Shown: positions 38,217-51,664 of the stretch, piece by piece
Position numbering within the stretch: the stretch's first letter is position 1
Layout of the letters: each line of letters begins with the position of its first letter
Source of the DNA: Mariannaea sp. PMI_226
Lineage: Eukaryota > Ascomycota > Sordariomycetes > Hypocreales > Nectriaceae
Assembly: GCA_024336345.1 (NCBI GenBank)
Contig: JANFOG010000004.1
Coordinates: 1,550,001-1,614,000, forward strand
DNA: 64,000 nt
Direction of reading: 5' to 3'
Translations under genes and position numbers: made by a program
Notes under the pieces: generated by a model
Told to the model about the DNA's origin: nothing
Database searches by the model: none
What the model saw: only the letters and a program-made list of their open reading frames with translations

Positions 38217-40457
38217 CTCCAAGTCCAGACTCACACACAAATGGTTCGTGTGGGTGCTTCGCAGCGCGCTTCGTACCCGGCCTGACCTTCCAACCAACGC
38301 AGCTGCGACCTTGCTATTCCTCTTCTTACAATCGATGTGCAGGTGTCCATTCATGGCTCAAGAAAGCCCTTTCGGTCATTACGCATGGCCTGCATGAGCG
38401 TGCTCTGCAACTGTACAATGACGACATTGTCGAAACACACCACTACCCCATTATCGACAATCAGCTTCAGCATCGGACCTGGGATTGAGGGGATTGAGGA
38501 TTGCAATACATCCGCCTTACGGCTCGTAACAATCTTGCAACTCGGATTGACCCTTGAGCCCCCTCATTCCCTTCTTCCATCATCACCATTACCATCACCA
38601 TCCTTCAATGGGCCATGTCGTCCACGCTTAGCCCTCCTCTTTGAGGCACCCAGGTCAGCGAAGAGCTATGGCGAGACTAGCAGCCATGGATCATCCTTCA
38701 GGTACTTAGCTTTGGAGCCCCTCGGAATGCGGGGCTGCCAGGTCTGGCTGGTGTGCCACTCCCGACGAACAGCGCAGCGAAACAGTTTCTCCTAATTGTC
38801 TATCGTACTTATGTGTGACATGATGAGGAAGCAAGGTGCTGGAGGCATCCAGTTACAAAATCTTATTGGGACATAGCACATTCGCCGAATTCAGCCGATT
38901 GACTTGTTACCTTGTTGGAAGAGGTACCGCCGATGGTATTCACTTGCAGAAGAGTCTATAGGCGGTTATTGACCTTTAGCTTAGTCAACGCCGGGGTAAC
39001 TGACATAGCATCTACTTACCCAATAAGTACATGTTTGAAACCAAGGGAGGGAAGCCTCTCCCCTTGTAACCGCCACGACCAGGGTCAGTGCGCTGTTCTC
39101 CTGTGTTGCGTTTAGTCACTACAGATTATATCCGCATCCGCTCTCCCTTATCCACCATCCTTGATGAGCAGCCACTAATTCCGTGATTCGTTGTGATAAT
39201 GATGAGCTGATGGCGGGTTGGATTGCACCCACTCCATTTAGTGGTTCATACTGCTAACCCGCTAACGAATACGGTAACTACATGCCTCCAACATTATCCA
39301 ATCAGATGCTCTACTTGAGACTCCCGACTCGAATAAACGCCTCGAGATAACGTACGGAGTACCGACTGTACCTACCCTGGTCAGACCAGCTCCTGTGTGG
39401 TTCAGACAAGAAGCATGGATGGTTTAGAGATGGAGGCCCAAGCTCCCCAGTCCTGCACCGTGCACTCTCTGAACGGAGTATACCATAGTGTATGGAGTAG
39501 AGCTTAGCTCAGAGTGTTCCATGTAAACATGAAATGTGCTGATCAATTATCGTGCATACTATTCCATTCATCTGTAGACTCGCCATTTGCAAAAGAGCTT
39601 GTTAGAGTAGTTAATTATCAAAGTAGGTAGGCGTGAATAGGCGGAATTCGCAACCTTCCAAAGGTAAAACTTCTTCCTGACCAAGGCGTGGTCCTTCGGT
39701 TCGGCCGACTGTGATGATTGGCTGATTCCCTTCATCTGCAATTCCTACTCGAATTACTCACACTCATCGGCATATCACGAGTATGACAGCGATTCCCTAT
39801 CCCAAGAGACACCAACTCATTCACGATATTTGCCAACAACAAGAAGCAGCTCCCGAGATGGTGGCCCAACCAAGCCACCGGCCACTTCGTCGCTGCCCAT
39901 GAAAGCAAACTTAAGTGGCATTTTCGCTTCATTTTTCACCACTCATCCACGCAATTCCAATCGCATCGTCCACGGCCTGTCGCCTGCCGCCTTCCCGTAG
40001 AACTCCGTGACGCTTGAGCAAGCAAAATCCAACGCTGTTAAGTCTTATAGTTCCCACCACATCTATTAGGCACAATCGGGCCATAAAAAAGGAAACAGAA
40101 AAGGAGAAATATATAAACATAATGTCGTGGTATTGAATGTCGCTCTCGTTCGGAATGGACTCATTCGAGATGATAAATAAGTTCGTGTGCATGTTGCCAG
40201 TCCTGACAACGGCCAGATCGCTGTTTCGTTCGAAGTGCGCAGGCCCGCCTGTAGTTGGAAGGGCTGAAGGGCGAGGAGGGTATGTAAAGAGCGTAAACCC
40301 GAAAAACGCCAGTGAGAAACAACTAAAATCAAACCAGGCCTGCGTTAAAACCCAAAAAAAAATAGCCCCTCCCTCCAGTCACCCAAACTCCTAAGAATGC
40401 TGCCGCCGCCAGACCAGACAGCTCCGTATAGTTCGCCGTATTGTTCCTATTTTCGCG

Positions 40458-41861
40458 TCATAGAATGCCGGAGTCCTTCAGGGCATTATTCAGGATGGTC
40501 TCCTTGACCGCCGCGAAAACAAGTCGGATATTCGACGTATCAGTTGCCTGAGTTAAGCTACGAAAGTTAGTTGTAACTCTCCTCGCTTCGGCGTGATTCA
40601 ACTCCATGTTACATACTGAGGATATAGGTTGAGGTGAGCTCGATTCACTTGGTTGAAACGCCAAAGCAAATATTTTGCTGCCTTGTTGACATCATTGCCG
40701 CCCGAATAGTCCGGGAAATAGTTGCCCAAGGGTGATCTTCCCAACTTCTGTTTGAAAATGTCCACCTTGTTCAGAAATAGGATGATACTAGTTCTCATGA
40801 ACCATCGGGAGTTGACCACAGAGTCGAAAAGCAGTAGGCTTTCCATCATTCGGTTCTAGCTGCTTGTTAGTGACGACGATACTTGCCATTATCCCATTTG
40901 CAGAGTCAACCTACCTGACTACTCTCCTCTAGCAAGACTTGATCATACTCACTCAGAGCCACACAGAAAATGATGGATGTTACGTTCTCGAAACAGTGAA
41001 TCCATTTCTTTCGTTCGCTTCTTTGACCACCAACATCGAACATGCTACCCCAAATGTCAGCGTATTCGGCGGGAAATAGAAAGTAAGCGCGTTGATAAAG
41101 CTTACTGAATGCTCAGTTGACCCATTTGGAATCTTGTTTCGTAGATACCCGTCGTCTTAGTTCGTGCTCGAAGGACGTCCATCTCATTGGGGAGATAGTC
41201 ATCTGCAACTATTCGCATTACTTCCTGGAAAAAGCTAAGAGATAGTGTTAGCAGAAGTCGCGCTTCGAATAGCTCGACAAGAACCTACTATTCAGCGGAG
41301 TCCATGAGGTAGAACTCTGTCTGATGCTCCATGAGCAGCTCTCTGGCAGGATCATTCCATAAAGATTGTACTGCGTGGCCAACTTGGGGATCGATATGTG
41401 CTTGGGGACCAGGCTCGGCCTGGTACTCCATCAGGAATTCTGCATGTGCCCTGTTCTCTTCGTTTTGTGGTTCGATGTTGAACTGTTCCATTGCGGCGAT
41501 AATGGCTTTTGCGCATTCGATGAGGTTCTTGAAGACGGTGGGTCGATAATTGAACAGCTCATCTTCTGAGTATCCCTTCAGGTGGATGATCTTCATCTGT
41601 TTGACAATTGTCGACTTGCCGCTTTCACCACTTCCTGTAGGAGGAGTCAGTCACAGTCGTGTTTTGAGGGATGCAACCCATCACATTGCAGCGCAACCCG
41701 ACGCGGTGCAAAGCGGCGGCGATGTGTCCAGCCTTACCTAGTAGCAGGATCTTGCATTCCTTGCGTAACCGCTTCGAATCTTCCTCCAGGATTTTATCGA
41801 TGGCCTGGCTGTGCTTCTTCTGCTCCGCCTCCTTATCATTTGAGCTCATACAGGCTCCCAT
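40458..41861 (-). CDS. gna-3: Heterotrimeric G protein alpha subunit, group III (GNA-3 type)
   Basis: This GTP-binding signal transducer acts at the plasma membrane; in fungi, group III alpha subunits act in nutrient sensing through adenylyl cyclase. Six exons on the minus strand are 41861-41738, 41634-41289, 41234-41106, 41044-40915, 40855-40617 and 40557-40458, giving 355 aa. The N-terminus MGACMSS has Gly2 for myristoylation and Cys4 for palmitoylation. The P-loop is GSGESGKST (42-50). The switch I arginine is Arg181 in RARTKTTG, switch II is DVGGQ (203-207) with Gln207, the base-specificity motif is NKVD (272-275), and the TCAT-equivalent is TQAT (325-328). The C-terminus ends DSGIL, without the cysteine at -4 that pertussis toxin modifies in group I subunits, which supports group III. 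Introns are 54-103 bp. A 10.6-kb gene-poor region lies upstream. Confidence 0.97.
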
Positions 41862-43113
41862 TTTAATGGTTCTGCGGGTGGTACCCGGGCGTCGTGCCTC
41901 GAAAAGCGGCTAAGCTGGCTCGACTCCTGGCGATTTAGATACAGTTCGAGATTTCGCGACAAGGTCAATCAGCGGCGCATGGCTGTCGGGAGTGTCGTTC
42001 GAGTGGTCCAAGAGCGCAAAGTGACGGAAACTGGCGACGGCAAGATTGAGTGCGGGTAGAGAAATGCTGTTGTTTGGGAGGGGGAAAGGGCGAGCTTGAC
42101 CGGCGGTTGAATTCGGTAGAAGGCTGGGAAGGCGGAGAAGTGGAGGGAGAAGCGGACGCGGAAGGGACGGCTTTAAAATATGGATAGCGCCAGGTGAGGT
42201 GCGACTCTGTGAAGACAACAGAGATGTATGTGCGAGGGGGTTGCTCGGGAAGAGCGCTATCGAGACCAAGCCCTATTCAAGGGATAAGAGACTTGAAGCC
42301 AAAAAAAAAAAAATACGTTGAACGGATGTCGTGTGAAAAATTGAGGTCGATGATTGAACCAGGAACAAGGAAGATCTGGCGGTGGGCGACAAGAGAGAAA
42401 GATGGATGGATGGTACGGGATTATGGGCCTCGCCCGCTGGAGAGGCCACGACGGTTGGCCTTTGGGCGCTAGGTACCTAGGTGCCGCTACAGATGTAGGT
42501 ATCTCAGTACCTGCTCTGGTACTACGGTGCTCCCAAGCTGGTGGATGAAAAGAGGCAGGGCCGTGCATGCATATACACGCCCAGTTCAAAGTGCGGGTAG
42601 AGGCACAGGCACAGGCACAAGCACTCTCTGAGTACTTTCTTCCCTCGTACTGTACGAGGAGCATGGCCTCGAGGATAACAAGGCAAGCTGGCACCAATTG
42701 GGACTGGGCGGGATCAGGGGTGTGAGAGGACAGAGGAGAATGGGTGGATGGGGCATTTGGGGGAAGGGGGGTGAGCTAGTAGAGGAGTGGAGTGGATGGG
42801 TGGGTGTGGAAGGAGGAAGGTAGTCCAACCAAGGTTTCTCTCTGTCAAAGACACAAATCAAAAGGGCCCAAGAAGAGCTTTCTTCTTTCATTTTGCTTTT
42901 TTTTTTCTTATTTCTTTTTCCTTGACTTGCTTTTCCATGCCGATACTCTAGTGGAAGGGGAAGTGGAGATTGCGGGAGATGGAGCAATCGAAAAAAACGT
43001 GCCTTAGTCAAATCAACATCCGGAGCGTGTCACAAAGGGCAGTGATGAGCTGGTATGTCTGTGGAAGCTTCACCTCAGATGAGGACCAAGCATGCCAAGG
43101 TCCATATTTTTAC

Positions 43114-43141
43114 TTATTTATTTATTTATTTATTTATTTAT
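43114..43141. repeat. (TTTA)7 microsatellite
   Basis: About seven uninterrupted TTTA units in the gene-poor region upstream of the G-alpha gene. Simple-sequence DNA. Confidence 0.9.
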
Positions 43142-45257
43142 ATTTTTAGGGCAGCCAGTGCTGGGGCAGCTCCTGTGCAAGACATTTTGGAGGTGTGTGT
43201 ATCACGAGGACGTCAGCAAGCATCAGCGTGACTTTGAGCCTTAGATAATTGCAGCACATCTGTTCCGGCTGGTCTAGGAGGTGCACCGCAGGTCATTCAA
43301 CTCCCTCGTTGGGGACAACTTGCTCCATAGCCTCCCAATGCCGATGTGCCAGAAGTGAAGTTGGCCGACTAACCGGGCCGGTCATGCTCGCCACCATGAC
43401 CACGATGAATTATTTGCTGCAAGCTACCCATCTAACCTCCCCTATGCCCTCTAACAGGTTGTGAGCAAACTACTAGTTGGGTGATAGGTGACGAACGTCG
43501 GCCGACACTTCTAAATCCCGTGAAGTTCCGTACATAGCACTCACCCAGACAGAGTATCCACACTTCAGCTGTCTCTGGTGATGAGACCTTGGCGACGTGC
43601 GTACCTTGGTAAGATACTTGATTGCCATAGATCGTCGAGCATTCTCGTACCTCCTAATTATGGAGTTTTCGTGCTTCAGGCAACTTACACGCACAGAATT
43701 GTGTGAAATACCAATGCTCGAAATCTACTCGCGGACTGGATGCATTACCTGTAAATTTAGTCTAGTCCGGAGATCCAATCCATAGTTGAGAAACTTTAAG
43801 AGCTGCTAGCGGGATCCGTTATTATCGGCAAAACAAGACGTCAACTGCATGGGTTCGAGGCTGGACATAGCTAGCTGTTCATCACCAGCTGGACTTCGAT
43901 GGATGCATCAATCCACATTGAACAGCCGGTACCCCTCGCAAGTTATTGGACGTAATCGCAGCCTCAGCCATTTTGCCCAATGTGACACCCTCTCATCAGC
44001 TTAGGTAGACACCGAATAGGAGGCCGCCTCCTCAATTGCACAATGTATTCGTCATTCTCCCCCTTCTGCATCTCAGCTGTAGTCTTTTACAGTGCTCGAG
44101 GCTGGCCATCATCGATACTGTCTATTCATCGAATGCTGGGATCAAGGAGAAAAAGGCACAAGGGACGAGTCAGTTGAGGGTTCCAGTTCCCATAGTCCCT
44201 GTTATTTTCCCCTCTACCTCCAGCTATAACTTACGAGGTAATTACATACAATATGTACTGCGTGCAAACCATCGTACTGAAACTTCGTCATGAGTCGAGG
44301 CGCCCAGCGAGCAAGCCTCAATTTGCCAGAGCAAGAACAAGAAACGAGAGAGACGACAGAAGACCCCCCAGGTCAATCAATGCCCCATCGCCCGATATGT
44401 CTCACATCATTCACAGTGGCTTGGCGAGGGGGCTGTAAATTGCGCTGGGCTCTTGCAACAGCCCTGCTCAAGCTTCGTCCATTACTACACCCCCTTGCCA
44501 AAAATGGTATTAGCGCGAAGGAAGCAAATTCACACTTGCGGCGTATGTATGAAGAGAAATAAAGCCAATCAGCCAGGACGTGGGAGGGCGAGCCAATAGG
44601 TGTGATTGAGTCAATTATCAATTGGTGCTAATTTGGACATCAATGATACATAATTGGAAGAGACTGGGAGACCGGGAGTGGCAGAAACGACGTTTCAATA
44701 CGTGCAGATTACAGAAGGTACCATAATCCGTCATACCTGTGAGATACGTCCGTACTCAGTACAAGACTTATGAATAATTAATATCTCCGACTTTGCCCTC
44801 AGCACACCAAACAAAAACGCATCCAGCTGCCAGTACATTTTTAACTTTAGCTCCACTGAGGATCCATCATTCCAAGCGACATGGTGCTCCATCGCCATTA
44901 CATAGTACTTTGAGGAGTCCATCGTGTTGGGGGTTCAACTCCAAAGTGCCAAAGGCTCAGGGCGCTGCCTGTGGTGGGCACCTTGGCCGGAGGAGCCCCC
45001 GTAGAGCGTAGGGCGGCGCCCCGACTGTTTGTTCCGGGACGGGGGATGGACAGTCCGCCAGAGACTGCAGAAGTGATTGGTCTTTGCAACAACAATTTTA
45101 GAGACGTAGCGACGCATATATGCGAGCGCCTACCTAATGTACCTTGCTGAGTGAAACCTACAGGTTCCCACAATGATTAGGGCATATTTCTCCTTTGTAC
45201 CTTCCTAGGTACACCAGATTGCACAAGGACAAGCAGCGAAATACCAGCATCATCGTT

Positions 45258-45332
45258 GCATTAGGTAGGTAGGTAGTTGGTGCCACGATGCCAACCAAAT
45301 CCGGCAACTACCTACCTAACGTCACCTAATGC
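45258..45332. repeat. Imperfect inverted repeat made of TAGG/CCTA arms
   Basis: The left arm (45258-45279) starts GCATTAGG and continues as TAGG units to AGTTG. The right arm (45305-45332) reads CAACTACC, continues as CCTA units and ends CACCTAATGC. The right arm is the reverse complement of the left except for an insertion of about 6 bases; the spacer is 25 bp. The arms could form a hairpin in RNA or a cruciform in DNA. Confidence 0.8.
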
Positions 45333-45748
45333 CCAGTCTGCCCACCTTGACAAACCCCCATTCGTGACTCAGCAGCCTGCTCCAACCTACTTATTCTGTG
45401 CGGCCTGCGAGCATTCCCGATTACCAGGGTTGCACCTTTCCCCCATGAAGAGTCAAGACAAGACCTACCTTACCTACCTTAGGTATGAGAGGAGTAGGCG
45501 CCGTGGGGCTCAATTACGTACCTTACTTTGAAACCCAAGTTGGAGGCAAGGATGTCTACATAGTAGATTGGGGGGCATTGCTGTGAGGCCACCGGCTACT
45601 CAATCGTCCCTTGCGCTTCTTGATCTCCTCTTGTGCGTTCTGGATGAGTTACACTGCCAGCGGCTCTCGACGTGCCAATTTTCCTCTTGCTAGTTTACCA
45701 TGGTAAAACCCGAATCGTGAGTCCTTGGCAGTCGGTCCCCAATTTGGC

Positions 45749-45773
45749 TTTTTTTTTTTTTTTTTTTTTTTTT
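45749..45773 (+). repeat. T25 homopolymer
   Basis: Twenty-five consecutive T residues; the longest homopolymer noted in the window. An A17 run follows at 46324-46340. Confidence 0.9.
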
Positions 45774-46323
45774 GTCAAGCATTCCTTATTCCAAAGCCTT
45801 ACAGTCCCTCGATTTTGCTCAGATGCCCAAAAGTTGGCTGGCTACTGGCTGGAGACTCGCTTGTCTGTACTTGCACTAGAGGTTCGCATTGTCGATGTCA
45901 GAGCACAGGCTCATCTGGATCTCACCACCTCTTCACATCTCGCCTGATGAAGCAATGCGGGAGACGCAACGTGGGAGACGTGCCCCGCTGGCCAGTATCG
46001 AAGAGCCCCCAAGCAAGCCACAACCTAACTGTATCAACTTCGATTGGATGGCTCAATTCAAGCCCCAGGCCCTCGGTGACATTGTAAAATAGGTTTGGTC
46101 CAACAGTTCATCTCACCCCGGGACTCATCATGCCTGACTCGTCACCGTCAGAGCATTTTATCGGCTAAAGTGACATTTCCCTTTCTTTTTTATCCCTTTG
46201 TTCGTTCAGGAGCGATTCTCTGGCTTCGCAGATACATAATTACGTGTCGACGTTGTTACTATGTAGCCAAATTTGATCTTAGCTAGTCCACCGCCGTTGC
46301 CATACCTAGCTTGCCAACCTGTC

Positions 46324-46340
46324 AAAAAAAAAAAAAAAAA
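46324..46340 (+). repeat. A17 homopolymer
   Basis: Seventeen consecutive A residues, 550 bp after the T25 run. An A11 run occurs near 46532. No coding content lies between the runs. Confidence 0.85.
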
Positions 46341-49300
46341 CGGTCTCGATGCGAACAAGGGGTTGTGCACATCCCCCCGTTTCCGATCCTAGACCCTGGA
46401 AACATGTCGGTGGGAGCTTCGTACTGAAGTGCATGGACGCATACTCGTCGCGCATTCTTGAAACAAAAGCTTTCGGCTTGCAAAATAGCGTATTCGCGCC
46501 AAGAATTTCCGTGGCGGCCAAATGAAACCCAAAAAAAAAAAACTGATGGTGGAGTGTGAACCATTTGGCTTACCGAGAATTTGACTGTAAACCAGTGTGT
46601 TAACAGCACGATTACATTATGTTTGTCACCAACCATACTCCAGAATAATTAAGCCAGCTTTCTTGTTTCGGTAAGTCTCAAGTTAACCCTGTCGTGATTT
46701 TGTTACCCCGGTTCTGAAGAGGCAAAGAAAATGGCATTGCCCTGCTCGACCCTAGTCGGCACGACCAGGAAGGCAGACACATGGGTGGTAGCAGCCAGCT
46801 CTGCTACTGATGAAGAAGAGAGTAAAACAATAATGAGCCCATCCATGCTAGAGTAACATATACTTTGACAATGCAACCCCCCGCTGTATGGAATCGTGAA
46901 GAGGATGTTCGAAGCATTGAGCCGAGGCTGGTCCCTGAGACCCCTGGATAGTAGCTACTAGCTGCCCAACTACTGTTCAAAATGGCAATCTGTAGTGGAC
47001 GAAAAGTGCTTGACAGAGAGCTTGAGCTTGATGACCTGATGTTTTATCTTCGTCATTTGTGGGATGGATGAAAGGAAATTGGATTGATGCAACATGCCCA
47101 CTAGATACAGGAATAACTACCTATGTGCTCATCGTATGCTGGCTGTTTAGCATTATCCATCCTGGGAAAACTCCTTTTTCGATTCCCCGGCCAAAGACGA
47201 GAAAAACCAAAAGGAAGAGAATCACCAACAGTCTCCTACCATAAGGGAATTCGGAAGCGATGGAGTGTGACTTATCGTATCTCGTTTCGCGCCAGTGGTT
47301 GGTGTCGTTCGCCTCTTTGACACTTTCGCCCTACTAGCTTCCCGATGAGGAACTACAGGGCACCTATAAACTTTTACCCCGCTCATGAGTTTTTTTGGTA
47401 AGAGGGTTACTGGCACAGCATTGACGAGTAGGATGCATTTTTGGCAGATTTCTATTGATGATGAATATGTTTTTCAATATTCCCTTCAAAGTCTTGGTGA
47501 CCATAAGGAGTCTAAGTCTAACTCTATCCCACGAAGAATATAAAATGAGTGAGAAAAGAGAAAGCGATCCAGCAAACATAGATAGATGGGTCAACTGTAG
47601 GTGCATCGAGAACCGCCTACTGGGTAGGTAATGGAAATGGATAACCTGGAAAACTAACAGCTACATACGATATGTACATACCTAGGTTTCAAGACACTTG
47701 AAGGGGCAAGTTGGTAGGCAACCTGCGGTATTAGGTGCCAAATCTCGTACTCTCGTACCGTACTGAGTGGCCGGGCGCAAAAAGCAACATGGAAATGTTC
47801 CAGAAGGAAGGATAAGATTTGCCGCTAGACCAAAACCGGGCTTCGGAAGCGCTGACGCCCGCAGACTATGGACTCCACATGAGCTCGTAGCTTCGGCGCC
47901 CACTGTCAGTGCTCCGCCGCGGCTGAACTCGGGCCAACTGACTTGGTGCATCAATGTGCATTGGTGGTGACTCCGTACAGCACAACCAACACGGCAACAC
48001 ATGGGCTCGACTCTGCAAGGTGCAGTTTCAACGTTTCAACCTTGGCGTGCGATAGTAGCTCACGAGTAGCTTACCTTCTCCCACCGTTGACGCCTTGCCT
48101 GCCATGTCTCAGCCGCTTGCCTCACATTCCTAGAGCTGTTTTATTCTGCCACAGGATAGGCCCGAGACGGCTTGTTTTAGGGTCTGACCACAGACCAGGG
48201 GCGGTCCGAAATCCATCGCACTGTTGCCTAGATGTTGCACATTGCACAAGTTCAGAATAACGAAGAGCATTACTGTGCATCACATGGAAGGCATCAATGT
48301 GGCCGTCGCCTACTTCGAATCTACATTATACCCCGCGGACGATTCGACCTGCCTCGCCATGCGGTTTTTGAGGGAGGCAGCGATGTGCAAAATGCACCCG
48401 TGCCAAACTTTCCTCGTTGACCTCCTTTTCTCTCATCTGCTCGCCTCACTCAGCAATTACTCGGTGTGTCAGGTATCACTTCTCGCTGACCATTAGGCCC
48501 TCCCTCTTGGTGGTTTTTCTTTTCTTCTGTTACCTAAACCAAGGGCAGCCTCGCCATGTCGATCATCCGTGCTGCTGTCTTTCGCCAGCCAACACGCCGT
48601 TCTATTTTCCAGTGTTCGGCGCTGTCGAGTTCAACCCAGTCCAGCACATGTATTGGAGTTCCTAGACTCTCGCTAGCCCTGGGAGTGTTGCACCGATCGG
48701 CTAGTCATTTTGTTTCTAGGAGGCTGGTAGACGATGTATCTTTCCGTAGTAACACCCAAGTATCTAAGGTAGGGGTTAGTTGTAGTAGTAGTCGAGCGCT
48801 CTCATCTCCGTGACTTCGCTCTCGAAACATGCATAGTTTCAAAGGGATAGTCCGAGACTTATTTTAACAATGCTTTTGTTTTCTATTTACCCTATTTCTC
48901 GGATTCTGATAACTGATGTCTCATCCCTGTGTTTGTCCTCAAACTGCTATATCCAATTACATATATGATGTGTCAAACCCGATCAAGCCATCTCCATGAC
49001 TATCAGAGCCATGGGTCGTGTTATGGCAGGAGAGGTTGAGGGTACAGAGGATAGAAATTTACTGCAGGGTAATACTCGTCCCGCGAATGGTGTCCATCGT
49101 TTGCTAGAGCGTCAAGTATGGACGTAGTGGAATCATTGAGCAAATCTCTTTAGTATTAAATGATATACTACTTGGGTCTTGTTCCCCAGCGTGCTGCTTT
49201 AGCTAGCGCCAGAGAAGGATGGGTCGAACCAAAATTTGGCACAATATATATATTCATTTGACGAACATATGGCCCAGATTTAAAAACGCCAGGCGGCGTT

Positions 49301-51650
49301 GCTGCGTTACCTATTTAAAGACGTAGACATTTCTGACTCCAGCAAATACGTATGTAGACAATCTATACTATAAGTAAAATTGAGGCTCCCGAAAATTGTA
49401 CATCTTTTGAGCACTTATATCCTTTGAGAACCCGCTCCTTGCATGCTATAGGCCGACATGGGCGAAGGAACCTTACAGTCTATCATACTCTATACGACTT
49501 TATCATTGAATGTATGGTAAGTTTCCAAAAACTCAGAATCCATGGATTCACTAACATGTTTTCAATGTAGTATCGTTGATTCATCAGCTGATGTGAGAGG
49601 AAATGACCATAGGGTAGACAGGCAGCAATAAAGTGACTACACATTTACAGAATCAGAGGCAGGTCAGAAGTCTGCTCTATCTTGTCCCCCCGATAAGAAA
49701 GACCTGTATCAAGGACAGAAATGTGGTAGCGGTTAGGAGTTGAAAACTGTACTGACCTGCGTGATTCACTGCTCCACCAAGTGCTCAGCGAAGTCTTCAA
49801 ACATTTACTTGGTTTCTTTGCCCACGCAATGGCAAGATGATATTGAGGGATGTGCCTGACGACAGAGGTCACTGGGATTTAAGCCCGTAATTAACTTACT
49901 CAGTGATGTAGTACTGGAATACATAGGACTCTTGTTGGCCTGCAAGTAGGACGAGTCTCATAATGAGTAAAGCATATCATTCAAGTAACATACTAACTCA
50001 TAACTGCCACTTCTATAAAACAGAGTAGTATTTCATGACTGATACTGACTACTCGAATAGTACCTAACAGAGCGCTAGTCAATGCCTGTTATTGGACAAG
50101 TAGAGTGCCTACAAGTTCGCAGTTGTCGACAAAAAACGGTAGCTTTCAGAATATGGCGTTCAGCCTCACCTAAGCGGAAAGATCTAAGACATGCATCATC
50201 TTTTCGATTCGATGTAGTGAGATGAAATAGATGCCCCTAGAATGTAGTTGGGAAGAAGCCAACATAGTCACAACCAATTCGACATGGCCGCGTCCAGCCG
50301 AAGCACAAACGTCGCCATACTGACATTGGTTTATCATATGTTACAGACGACGGAGCATGCGAGACACGTCGACGGGACAGAGATTGTGCGTGCCGGGTGG
50401 TGTGTACTGGTATGCGATGTAACCCTCTTTGTTCAATCAAGCATGGGTGGGATGGGAAGCCAGGTCGAATCGTTGACGCACACGGAGTTGGTCTCTCGCC
50501 AAGCTGCTGTACAGGCGGTTTGACCGAGGGGGGGAGGGGGATTCTAGCGATGAGATACGTGGGACCTGCACGTGAGAGAGAAATGGGTGGGAGATGGTTG
50601 TTTGCTCTGAATGTTCGACAAGAGATGGGAGGTATTTCGGTCCTCCTATGTAGGTGATTAGCTGTCAATCCAGGTCATGTGGAGGGAAAGGGGTGGCATG
50701 TGCTTTGATATTGCTGCATCAAAAGAGGTTCGAGATCGGACTAGTAGGGGCTTCAATCTCGCCGTACAAATCCAGTTCTCCGGTTATTGTGGTACATGTA
50801 CGGAGTGTGTAAGAAGGGTTAGCTTGTGGTGACGTGTATGTGATGCCACGCTCCAGGAACGGGTCGGTAACATCGGGAACGGTAGGGGAGACGGATGATG
50901 GTGGGATTTGGAATTCGATAAGAATATGCCTCTGTGGAGGGAGAGTAGATGCCGTGCTGTACTTTACACACTGATGAGATTGAGAGTGTGGGGAGGGAGG
51001 AGATGCGACTTGGATCAGCGTTGTTAGATTTGTTGGCATTTGTGCTGTCATGCCATAGTGAAAATGGATAATTGGGTTGTAGTCAAGTTGTGATTCTCAA
51101 TTTTTTTTAAGGCCGCACACAGACGACGGAGGGTTTCCCCCAAGAAGCATGTAGCATTGCATTGGATGTCAATTGTTGTAACGGGTAAGTAATTTGGAGA
51201 GACAAGCGAACTGGACGGAGCAAAAGGAATAAAGTAAAGTTGATTATGTAGTACGTCATAGGCTCGAACAAAACATGTTGAAATAGAAACATAATAAATT
51301 GAAGATGTATAAAAGGGGAAGTAAGGCAAACGAACCAACTGTTATTACTATGTACTGTAGTTCCATCATCTATCAACTACTACTATGTATGTAGGAGCAG
51401 CAGACAAAGGGTCCGTACGTAATAACCACTCCTCATTAAATCAAAAAAATAAGACGTCAAGTAAGATCTGGGATGGCGGGGTATTAAATTAGTTACCTTA
51501 CCTTGTTTAATAACAGCACTAGCCAAGTAGAAAGTAGGTAAATTATTAGTTACCTTACTTCCCTCTGCCCAGCCCAGAGCCGATATAAATAAGGAACTTT
51601 GTCGTTTTGCGAACGCGGAGATGAAGCACCAAGCACAGCACTGACTGATG

Positions 51651-51664
51651 CCCCCCCCCCCCCC
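51651..51664 (+). repeat. C14 homopolymer upstream of AVL9-like gene
   Basis: Fourteen consecutive C residues about 0.8 kb before the AVL9-like start codon; a C12 run follows at 51935-51946. Such runs are also prone to sequencing error, so their exact lengths should be treated with caution. Confidence 0.8.

Larger units (their letters stand above)
37199..40457. other. 3.3-kb intergenic region, upstream of glycogen phosphorylase
   Basis: No gene is supported. It holds the glycogen phosphorylase promoter at its left end and the 3' flank of the G-alpha gene at its right end. Features are AGGGG at 37872-37876, paired CCCCT cores at 38206-38216 and an ACCTT/ACCTA tract at 38061-38080. Frames of 60-150 codons in 38.1-38.8 kb are Ser/Pro/Leu-rich and show no recognisable protein. 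Confidence 0.6.

Noticed and set aside
38337..38795. 152-codon open frame (+) in the glycogen phosphorylase upstream region
   Set aside because: Leu/Ser/Pro-rich translation without any domain or conserved-looking motif, in DNA with overlapping frames of similar length; consistent with chance.
44931..44942. T-loop-like GGTTCAACTCC suggesting a tRNA
   Set aside because: No pairing acceptor stem, D arm or anticodon stem can be built around it on either strand.
45725..46092. Frames running through the T25 tract
   Set aside because: The poly-Phe segment is produced by the homopolymer; the remaining sequence shows no protein-like features.
48830..50230. AT-richer stretch as a RIP-mutated mobile element
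   Set aside because: Composition shifts only mildly, and no element termini or recognisable coding remnants are visible; a RIP index would be needed.
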